A DNA stretch of 64,000 nt from Ancylostoma caninum (taxonomy: Eukaryota; Nematoda; Chromadorea; Rhabditida; Ancylostomatidae), in assembly GCA_037903475.1 (NCBI GenBank), contig JBAJFG010000643.1, forward strand, positions 1,736,001-1,800,000. The letters run 5' to 3'. Below, piece after piece: positions 12,101 to 22,900 of this stretch. How positions within the stretch are numbered: the stretch's first letter is position 1; each line of letters starts with the position of its first letter. The translations under genes and the position numbers were made by a program. The notes under the pieces were generated by a model, which worked only from the letters and a program-made list of their open reading frames with translations, was not told the DNA's origin and searched no databases.

Positions 12101-13161
12101 TTGAAGTCGTCGCTGATGCGGCATAAAAAACTGAGCAATTAGGAATCTGCACCTTTTTTTATAGTCTATTCCAAACGCGACAATAGTTGAGTAACCGTGC
12201 GGATAACCTGCTTTGTCTCATTCCTCTCCAATTGCTCCACACTTTTCTGCGTTCTGTTTCTCTCTGCTGTCTTCCCTACCATCTTCCATGGTGAAACGCA
12301 CTATAAATGTCCTGTCGTTTTAGCCATCATTTATCAGGAGTGCCCTGAAATTTTGAATTTTATCGGGGACAAACCTGATGAAACTGATGGAAAGATTCGA
12401 AGAAGATTCGACTGAAATGTGAGCGCTTTGTGGGTGTTTTTTAACTGAAACGTGGTAACGAGAAATCTAATGTGCGAAGTACTGTAAGACAGGATACTGT
12501 GATGTAGAACGTTCTTATAAAAATTCCGTAAGATTATTGAGAAAGACCCTTTCTGCTTCGGTTGCGGTTGAGCATCTGCCGAATACATGCACTTGAGCTG
12601 CAGCAGTTGCTGCGGCACTTACGGTGTTGCACAAGGGACTGCAGCAGGACTATAGTGTATTCCACCGGGGAACATAGTTGTGAGGATATTAGAGGAAGAG
12701 AGAACGCGAGAAAGAGTGCCGTATTTGGAGAGTCAGGCAGGAAAAACATGTCGTAGGCACAAATGCTCAACTGTCGTCGTTTTTGAAACGGACTATATTA
12801 TCGTTGCGGAAGCAGCGCAGGTAACACCTCCTATCGTTGCGTGGTAAGTTTAACAACCACATGCTATGTGGGGATATTAGAGTATTAGAGGTATTAGAGT
12901 AATTTATGATGCGTGCCACTATATGTATGATAAAGGGTAGGTGGAAACACAGGGGACGTCGTGGCGACCTCGCTGGATTCTCATCCTTGCTGCATATGCC
13001 GCATTCACCATTCTTTACGAAAATATTTCCCGAGTGGTTCCGTTTGACGCATCTACTATGTATAAGCTGCTCTATCATGGCGGGGAACACTTTTCAGATC
13101 TCACCTGCTTGCTATACCCCACAGCATTCCTGCCCAAAACTTCGTGTTATACTTGACTATA

Positions 13162-14734
13162 CAGCGCGTTTCATAAGTATAGACGCACCCTAGAAAATGC
13201 CGGTACCCAGTTCATCACAGGTTCATGAGAAGAATTACAAACGTCAATCGATTCGGCATGCCAGAAAACCTAAGGTTGCCTTGTTTCGCTACTGATTGTG
13301 GAAAATACGGGATAGATCTGGCACATCACATTTAAATGTGCCGTTTCATAAGTATAGACGCAGTCTATGAGAAAATACAAATAAATCTTATCTTCAGGGG
13401 GAAAAGTGGGCTCAATATTTTGATAAGAACTAATAAGCGTCTGCAACGTATATCTGCGTTTCAACTTGGATCACAACGTTTTGGAGCGAGGCTGGGGCAG
13501 CTAAAAGATTTAGATGCTGTAGGCTGGTGAAATCGCAGGATCTCCGTGTATAGGGGAAGTTCTTCGGGGTTCACCTGCAAATATGTATAAGATGTCGAGT
13601 CCTACAATCGAAGGAAGGATTTTGGTATGCAAAAGAAGACATCGCATCAAAGACGGCGTCGTATACTCTGTCCGAACTCAAAGCACATGATGTGCATTAA
13701 TGGTGTCTGAGCCGTTGCGTCGGCTCCGTCATGCAGTGCATGGGTTAGAAAGGCATTTATTCGCTGCATCACCATTGCACATTGTTGGCTTCATTATATA
13801 CCTGGGGTTATCCTGTTCCAAAAAGCTTCACAGCTTTGTTTTCCGGGAAGGAACGTGGTGATTGCCATGTCGGAAAAGCGAGTTGGGTGTTTTCGATCTT
13901 TTGGAAGCCCATGCTATGTTTAAATGAGTTTATAGAATGAGGAAACGTTTTCTTGGACTGTATTATAATGAATGTACGCCGCTGGGATGACATACAAGGG
14001 GAGCCAAACTCTCTCAAAACGAGCACCTTTGGAGGTAGGCGCTGCCAAATTTGGAGATGTTCCCTATCATAACGACATCCTCGACATTATTTCCATTTCT
14101 ACATAATCAAATTCCTCAAATCACAAGAGCACCTTTAATGTTCAATTCCCACATTTTCCTGCAGCACACAGAAGGAGAAACCTTACTTTCTATAGAAAAA
14201 CCGGCGTGACCCATACCAGTCGCTCAACATATAAGCATTTTCAGAAACCCTAACTGACGGTACTATTTGCCTTCTAATACTAGCAACATCGAACATCCCT
14301 GGAGTATCCTACCAGATGACATTCATGGCCGGAACCGAACATCTTCATGAACAACAAAACTGGAAAGTGCTATTGCCTGTACTAAGGGCCGTTTTGATAG
14401 CCATTTGCTGGAAAAGATGGGTAAATCTACGCCAATCTATGTTTTCTGAGTTGTTTGGGAACTGCGGTGACCTATCAACCACAAATCTGCAGTTGCAAGG
14501 AAGTTCCCTCTGTGAAATTAAGGGTTTCTGGAAGTGCGTCTATACTTATGAAACGGTCCCTAGGAGGGGGAAGTGCTGGGTTTACCTATTTTTTCCATAA
14601 GTTCGGGTGAAACGACGGAAACAAGGGTTTTTGGGCACGCCGATTCGATTGGCACTCCTGGTTTTCTCCAAAAAGTTACGTGGAACTGTGTACCAGTGTT
14701 TTCTGGTGTGCGTCTATACTTATGAAACGCACTG
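13162..14734. mobile_element. Tc1-like element with four-site (IR/DR) ends
   Basis: The element is bounded by TA on both sides and ends in CAG(C/T)GCGTTTCATAAG. The 22-mer GCGTTTCATAAGTATAGACGCA lies at 13166-13187 and, inverted, at 14709-14730. Inner copies in the same orientation as their outer partner lie at 13341-13362 and, for the right end, at 14535-14556. So each end carries two copies, about 175 bp apart, as in IR/DR-type Tc1-family transposons. At 1573 bp it is about the size of an autonomous Tc1 element, and it contains a decayed transposase on the minus strand. Confidence 0.85.
13808..14060 (-). pseudogene. fossil Tc1-type transposase, C-terminal catalytic region
   Basis: Inside the 13162-14734 element, the minus-strand frame reads FQKIENTQLAF then TWQSPRSFPENKAVKLFG. 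This lines up with the Tc1 transposase pattern WPxxSPDLNPIENLWxxLG. The Asp of SPDLN is changed to Arg, so the catalytic triad is broken. Preceding residues SKKTFPHSINSF resemble the stretch after QDNAPxHxA. The reading is by eye and the frame is short; it shows the element once encoded a DD34E-type enzyme but cannot now do so. Confidence 0.55.
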
Positions 14735-15611
14735 TATAATCTACAGAAACGTTCCGTCACGAAAGAAGTGGAAACATGAGGCTTGGAAATCCTAGCCCAA
14801 AAACTCGCTCTGTGGTTGGTAGTGAACACCACCAAATCAGTCTTGAGATTTTCAATAAAAAAATCAAATTTAAAAGCTTTTGATGGGGATGTGTGCAGCT
14901 ATATCCATCTCTAATGAACAGATGCATTGTTTGCGCAAGTTAGAAATTCTAAGCTTCGTTAACGTATCAATTATGGATGAACGCCTACTAGATGGCTTCT
15001 TTTCGTCAGGACTGTAACAATGGTCGTGATGTTGCTTTCAAAACTCCTTGGGAATTAATTTAAAGAGTGTTCAGGCAAAAACTTCGATACTTCGAACACG
15101 GCATCCTCTTACTCTTGTCGACGAGCCGATTACAACTGTGTAGGCTTTAGCCACAAAAACCTTGAATTTTGCAATTTTTAGAAGGTTAAAAGTTACGAAG
15201 TGGACGAGATGTCCGGTAAAAACTGAAAAGAAGGCGATGGGGCTCCAGTATTTGGAAAAACCAGCTAATTTCTGCTAACCAGGGGAAACAATATACAATA
15301 TCACTCGAAGAACCTTTATTCCTTTCCTCGCTAGTATCTTTTCTATTAACCAGTTTTTTTTCCAAAATTTGAGTCGAAATTCTTTCCCAATATTGATTGA
15401 AACCCTTATTAATTTTAGGGATACGTGTTCAACAAGTTAATACATGTTGATGTGACAGCCCTCCGCAGCATAAGAGAATGGAGAGCGACGAGACTGCTAG
15501 CCAGTAAGACATGTCTTGATAATCATAGACAAAATTTTACATGTTTTCACGAATTCTTCGAGGGGGCGGGCACTGGATCGGTTTTGGGTACTAATGGTGA
15601 AGATTCAGCCT
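14735..15611. other. gene-free stretch
   Basis: AT-rich sequence between the Tc1-like element and the next MITE. No exon or repeat structure was recognised. Confidence 0.4.
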
Positions 15612-16014
15612 GGAGAGTGCCTTTAAAGGCAGGGGCCCACCTTCTCCGAGACTCTGAATCCAGCCGTATAGGTAATTTTTCTCAAAGCGGTCTTCAAACC
15701 CGTCTTCCGGGACGGGGTCCGTAACAGTTTGCCAGCCCGAGTTGACGTGATCTTATTGATTGAACACGCCAAGACTCGTTGGCGAACGCTGTTGCCGTGG
15801 CAGGCAACCTGCACAGCGATCTGTTTTTCGGAGCGATCCACCTCCGGGCTCCAAAAATGTAGTCAATTTGAACCCTTCAAAAATGGGGCTTTCGTCGCTT
15901 TTGAGCCAGTTGATGTACATAACCGAGATCAACATGGCGAGAAGGTCTAGGATATGTATATACTTGAATGTGTACATAAAACAGGTGAAATGAGGTTGAC
16001 CACTCCCTTTAACT
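15612..16014. mobile_element. MITE with TTAAAGGCAG termini, copy 2
   Basis: It begins GCCTTTAAAGGCAGGGGC and ends near GACCACTCCCTTTAACTCA. Inside, GTCCGTAACAGTTTGCCAGC then CCGAGTTGACGTG matches the 6353-6775 copy in the same orientation. The termini are more eroded than in copy 1. No coding capacity. Confidence 0.6.
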
Positions 16015-16916
16015 CAGTATCCATGCATACTTTCACCTCGAGTTGAGGCTTGTTTTGTGTCGGATTGCAGTGTATCACGGCTGTGAAGTACAAGAACCAC
16101 TGCCTGCGAGTACACATCTGCCGAGATATTGTAGCAGCAACTGTGAACTCTGATTGCTTACTTCCTATAATCTGTCTCAATGTCGTGCAGCGTCTTTGTA
16201 TTGCTGCGCCTGTCTACCTCTGTACTCTGCACCCTGTCAGCTGATGCGTCGTTGAGCTGGCCGTTTATGCCAGACAGCGCGGTTCACAGAATATCTGCTC
16301 AGTTTAGTGACCGTTCCTTTTGTTACCTACGCTGTTTTGAAGCGCCGGCTGTACCTCAGAATAGGCTTTTTTTCATTTTGGAAGTGCAAATTTTTGTACA
16401 TGTCTTCTGTGAGGTGGAGTTTTACATCTGAATTTTCTTGGATTTTTAAATATTCGAATTTCCAGGAACACCTGATTTTCGAGTACTCGAATTTTCGAGT
16501 CTTTTGAAACCCTCAAATTTTCGAATATTCGAAGTTTCGCATTGTTTGAACATTTAAATTAATTATTCGAATGTTGGAGTCGGTCAAAACTCTACTATAG
16601 TTACAGTAACTTGCGTTTCAGCTTTGAGGCACTTTCTAATCTTATAGGACCTGCATTATTATGGAGATTTACTACTCTCCTTACTATGCTACTACTCTTT
16701 TTGTGGCATGCTTGCCCGGTACAAAGTTCGCACCCACTCAGTCTGCTGCCCTTATCTGTCAACCGGTCCCCCATTGAGTCGCCAGCATCGAATGTCTGTC
16801 ACTCCGACTCGGTTATTTCTTTCACGAGCAAGTATTGATATTCATCACAACACCAGTGTGTCATCGTTTTCTTCTGAGAAACCACTATATTCCCACTGAA
16901 ACTCAACCAATCAACA

Positions 16917-16928
16917 TTCTACTGCAGA
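16917..16928 (+). promoter_or_regulatory. probable trans-splice acceptor before the acyltransferase start
   Basis: The tract ATTCTACTGCAG ends two bases before the ATG at 16929. A polypyrimidine-AG this close to a start codon is the usual look of a nematode spliced-leader addition site. Leader addition itself is inferred. Confidence 0.5.
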
Positions 16929-19900
16929 ATGGAGTGGTGGACGGCTGTGCTGCTCGTCCTGCTGGCGAGTTTCGTTATTCTCTACAATATTTCACAGCAA
17001 TTCCACTACTATACTAGGATCTCTTTCTTTTATCTCTGTATTCTTCTTCATGGTATGGAATGTTGCATTACGATGATCCCATCTTGGATAGCTGGTAAGG
17101 TGAGCTTCTGTGAATTTTTCTTTATTCATAGCATTGTGGCCCTTCGGAACTTTTCTTTACCTTAGAATTGTTAGCTCATATTTTAGTATCCACCTTACAT
17201 TATAACACTTTCTTGTTACTAGAGGGAAAATCCCATCTCAGTCTCTTATGCGATTCTGGTTTCGCGGAAAGTCCGTTTTAATCATAGATTTCGCGAGATG
17301 TCGTAGCTTTCCAGGCAAACTACTACTAGTTGTCCCGCGAATCATGCATTTTATAAACTATTGGGGTATTATGCTTTAAATCCAAACAGCACTGCTTTAT
17401 CCGTCCCTCCCCTCCAATTTTTTCTTCACTTCTTTCCGGTTTTCAGTAGGAGATCGCTGTGTGCAATAATGAGAATTGGGTATATACAGGGTGCGCCATA
17501 AGTTCTTGCACACCGTGTTTAGTAACGCCACAGCGGCCGAATTCAGCGTAATGGGGTAACCTCTATAGCGACACTGAGCCAACTCAATAGCAACTCAAAC
17601 CACCTATCAGATCAGGAATATGTCGCTATTTGCTTATGTAATAACTCAAAGTTGAGAGACTAGCGTCCACTTTGCGACACGGTGTAACAATGTCCACTTC
17701 GAGCTGAAGGCACTCTTCAGAACAGATCGAGTTGTTTCTCCCTAAGATATTGGGATGGACGTGGAAGACATTGAGGAATTCGCTGGAAGAACTGGGACCG
17801 TCTCATTTTCTTTCTCGAAAATTTCAGAAAGTTCTTAAGTAAGGGGCGTGCATGAGCTGTTTTTCTAGTTTTCTTTTGATTCACGACATCAAAGCTGCAT
17901 TGATTTCCACTCACACAGCACGTAGAAGAGAAGTCACCTTGCTGCTTTTAAATCAAATCGAATAGAGCCAAGGTGACGCTTTAGCTGGAGGTAGAATCTG
18001 TTCATGTTCCAAGTGCCTGTCCTGGAGTGATGCGCAAACGAAATCCCATGATGAGAACGAACTCTTCTATAGCGCCAACCAAAATCTGACGAATTGCTGC
18101 TTACAGCCTAGATTCAAAGCTAATTCATGTGCTATATCATACATAATTTTGGACTCGTTCCATAAAGCTATGGAAAAGTTTCGAGAGGATTTATACAAGA
18201 AATACCACCGTGCCGCGAGGTGCTCACTACTCTCTCAACCTTGAGTTATTACAGAAGCAAATGGCGACATATTCCCAATCTGATAGGTGGTTTGAATTGC
18301 TACTGAGTTGGCTCAGTGCCGCTATAGAGATCATCCCATTACGTTGAATTCAGCTGCTACGGCGTTATTAACATGGTGTGCAAGAACTTATGGCGCACCC
18401 TGGTACTTCAAAAGGTCAAATATAGTTTGTGCAAACGATTCTGATCAGAGCGCTATGTTAAGAATCTGGGAAGTCACAAATTGCTAAAGGTCAAGTCTTA
18501 TCAAAGCATCATTCCAGTTGTTGAAATGTTTCTCTTTCGATAAGGGACGTATCAAATTCGTCGTATTCCACGTGAGAGGACATTATCAGCAAGAAAATAA
18601 TTTTAAAAGGAGAACACTACATTTTCCTTGCTGAATGTGAGAATCAATGTCGATTTTGGACTTCATTACTCTAATAAGCTTCCGAAACAAAGGAAAGAAC
18701 AAACCAAACTGATCAATGATCTCGTTCTTCAAGACTGCTGTGGTTGTTTCTCTTCAGGAATGAGCAAAAATTTGGACACAGAACTCGAGAAAATATAATA
18801 TTGATATTAATATAGTATTAGTCGTAAGATGGTGAAAGTTCAGAGTTCTGAGGATGTCTGAGGATGGAAAGAGTAGAATAGACATCGGTGGGATCTCCAA
18901 CACTTTAGAGTTGGCAAGATAGTTAAAAACGGGTCTGAGCAGTTACTCAAGAAGGAAGTAGGAAATTCACCCAGCAACGCCACTGGATGCATTTTCACTA
19001 CATAAATATGTAAATTACAAGTATGTAAAAAAATCGTCTGGAGGGACGTTATGAAGGTAAAGCCTCCTGACTCTGCGACTGTTGTTCTGAATGGGGAGAC
19101 TGCATTGGGGCCTTATTGTAATGTGATGTTTTGCAATAAAAGCTGTCCTGTAATTATAGACCTTCTAGCGTAAACACAGGGAATCTCACCTTGAGTCTCT
19201 CGAATCTTGTCTATATGAAGAAATATCAGTAGCGACTTTACTGTATTAATATTATCTATAACAAATTACCACAAGTATGAGTATTTCTGCCTGCCCAGTT
19301 CAACTTATGACTCGTCTAGTACAAGTTCCTACTAGGTACTCATATCTTGAAGAAATTATTCATGTTTTTCAAGGTTTTAACAGCATATTCAGTCAGCTCA
19401 GGTAAGCCGACGTCCCATTCCAGGGTGCTGATCTAATCTTCCACACCTTCAAATATTGGACGTTATGGACGGGGATTAATATGGAGGTACGAGGATTCGA
19501 TGAAAACCTCAGGAATCTCGAAGGTCCAGCTATTGTCATATGCAATCATCAGGTGAGTGGTTTTGTTGAGCATTTCCCAGGTTTCTCACGAACAAAATAT
19601 CTCTTCCACGTCATTCTGCTAGTGACCAATGGTGCAAAAAGTACAAATATCAGTTCTTGAAAATTTTACTACAAATACTTCTCTGAATAGCAACTGTACT
19701 TCTCTTGTGAAATCCGTAGAATTTTCACACAGTTACCCGATCTGATAGGAAATCCCACTCACAAGGAGAGTGCAAGAGGCCAGGCTCGCAGATCGGAATG
19801 AAACCTATCTGGCTTGAATCTTTGTTTCAGTAGGTACTACACTATGTATTTTATTATTGCCCTCGGTTCCAAAAAATAGAAATCTCACAAAAAAACAAGA

Positions 19901-22900
19901 ATGCAAAACAGATGCTTCGGACACGGTTCAAACCCTCGATTCCCTCCCTAAAACTGCAGCATCTTCCCCACTCGGCCACCACATATTAGGTCGTCAAGTA
20001 TGAAATGTCCGATTATGGGAGATTTCGAGTTTTGTTTCTTAAAGCAAGATGCAGTATAAGATATCCGAATATGCTCCTGTAGTACCGGCATAGCCTTGCC
20101 TCCTTAATGTTGGCTTGATTGCGCAAACTGCATCGAAATGTGGAAAGTTAGTAGCAATCAAGTGGCGACGAGCGTTTCCAACATCATGTTAAAGATGGAA
20201 CATTTTCTCCAGCAAGAAGTGAGCTAATCCCTGAAAGGAGTTGTGATAAATGGAGCAAGGTTTGCCCAGTACAGAGAGTGGCAGCTGGGTCCTCACCCCT
20301 GCTCCTCTGGCTTAAGCAGCGTGGATTTGTGAAAAATGGTCAAAAATTGGCACCCATTTTTGAGGGTCAAACTGGGAAAAATTCGTTCACCACTTTTAAT
20401 AGACATATTGCCTTGAGTACCTAAATATTATTGGATTATGAAGGTCACACTATGCTGCTTACGCAGACCTAGTTTGATTCCTATCCGCCTCGGCTACGGC
20501 TTCCAGCTCATCTATATCCAGGTTCATCATGAGGCTCACTTTGGAGCTTCATGTCACCTGAGCGGAATCTCCCAAGCAAACGCTGTTCAGTGCATTTACT
20601 AGCTAAATGTCCCTTAACGCTACCCTGACGTTCCCAGCTTTCTCAGCTATAATGGCTAGAAAATGGAACCTATGTTCCAAAATGACACGATTTTTCGTCT
20701 TTGAGTAGTTCTACAAAAAATGCTTTCAGACAAAAATTCGGAAACTGATCAAGAATCCAGGAAGTGATTTTGAAAGCAAGAGGACGTATCTTCGTAACGA
20801 AAATAAAGATGAGTAGAGATCCTCTTATATAAATCATGGTAGTGCAACAAAATTTTCTAGAGCGCAGACGTAGGGGACTAGCACGTGATCACATGCGCTC
20901 GCCGTAAGACTCAGTTATAGACTGTGCCTCGCGAGGATGCGAAGCTGATGGGGCATTCGGCCGATGTTTCGTCATAGGTGCACAGACGCAGTGGAAGTCG
21001 GGTGCATTCGGGAATTCGCGGCGGGACCACCGTCTAGCAGTCTCGAGCCCTCCAGGCGAGACAATGTTTACAACGATTTGACGACGCGTAGCAGCAATGT
21101 ACGGAGCAGAGTCGCCCCTCTGCTGGAGCTTTGTTGTTGGCTCCACTCAACTTTGGAACAGTGGAGGATAATCACTTCGAAAAGAAGTGTGCATATCGTG
21201 GAGCATGTATCGAAGGATTCACTTGGTGTCCTCACTTGGGATATGCTCCTTGCATACCTCTCTTTGAGGTCCCTTGGGGACTATGCGGCTTGAGGATCCG
21301 TCTGTTTTCAAAAAGTACAATCAAATACACAGAATGAAGAACGCGTCATCATAAGCTGTTGTGACATTTTCTGAAACCATTTGTGCAACTTGTGCACTTG
21401 ATCAAACTTTCCAAGGACAGATGAGCCGGGTCCCGTAGTCCAGAAAAACATCATGATGTGTCCACCGATCGAGAAAGAGTCCGCCGTGCCCGAATAGTGG
21501 AAAAACGGCAGGATACGGTCCATCGATGGAGAAAGGGTTCGCCGTGGCCCAACACTGGGAAAATGGCAGGGTACGGGTCCATCGATAGAGATTGGGTCTG
21601 CAGGGGCCCATTAACGGTGAAGTGCCAGGCAACGAGTCCACGGATGGGGATTGGGTCTGCTCTGGCCCAATACTGGAGAAAGCGCCAGGATACGGGTCCA
21701 TGGATGGAGGCTGAGGGCCGATTAGTGGAGAAAGCGCCGGGATAGGAGTCCCACCGATGGATCGGGTCTGCGCTGGCCCAGTAGCGAGAAGAACGCCAGG
21801 ATACAGATCCACAAATGGAGGATGGGTCTGCCCTGGCCCAACAGTGGGGTAAGCGCCAAGATGCATGTCTGCCGATGGAGTAGGATCACGCTACGCGCTC
21901 ATTCGTGCCTCAGTCGACTATCTCTTCTTCCTCTCTGTAGGCTGTTCATAACGGGTCCATAGGTTTGTAAGAAATGTGACAAAAAGAGTAGGTATTATCA
22001 GTGCATCAGAAATTAGCTTTACATGTAGGTACGGGATTAAGAATTTACAAGCAAGGCTAGGATGGCGAGAAGACTCGAAGCCCGGCGTTGGCGAAGCGGC
22101 CAGACCCATAGAGTATGCGCAACTCATAAGGAGAATTTCTTATTTGAGCTCAGCTAATGGTTAGTTTTGCTTTTTTTGCTGATTTTTAAGCATTTCACAC
22201 GTGTGAAGCTTTTGCACATACCCCAAGTGGCTGCCCCACCCCACTTTTCTAGCGTCCCGAAGGGGCGCTAGTCTAGTAAATCTTCGAAGATAGAGACTGT
22301 CAAACTAACCGCTCATAAGATCGGACATTTCATACTTGACGACCTAATAGTTGACGAGAGCAGGAACGTATATGATGATGTGGTTTCAATTTTTTGAAGC
22401 CGAGGGCAGTAATAAAATACATAATTTAGCACCTACTGAAAGACAAAGATTCAAGCCGGATAGGGTTCACTCCGGTCTGCGAGCCGGGCCTCTTGCACCT
22501 CTCTTGTCAGTATAAAATGGCCAATGGCAGTGACAAATGCAAAGGAAGCCACCAGTGGCGGACGCAGAAAGTGGGCGGGAAGGGGGCGTGGGGAAAAAAG
22601 TGGGGTCTCCGCCCTTTTGGGGACTCAGACGGAAAATAAAATTAATAAAAATATTAATTATGATAATAAATAATTAATAGAAATTATATTAAAAATAATA
22701 TTAAAAATAAACAAGTAAAAATAAACTAATACGAGATTTTTACATGTGTTGTAAAGTAATTTCAAGAATTTGGCGACCATTCTCGGGGGGGGCGCCCCCT
22801 CCCCCCCCTGCGTCCGCCACTGGAAGACACCTTCTTCCCCCTTAAAGGCACCATCCCACCCCTTCATGTGAGATGAATTTCCAGGAGCTGCTGTTCACAA

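Noticed and set aside
21402..21866. 154-codon minus-strand frame, Pro/Gly-rich
   Set aside because: It is a read-through of a 59-bp minisatellite; each unit shifts frame, so the openness is compositional.
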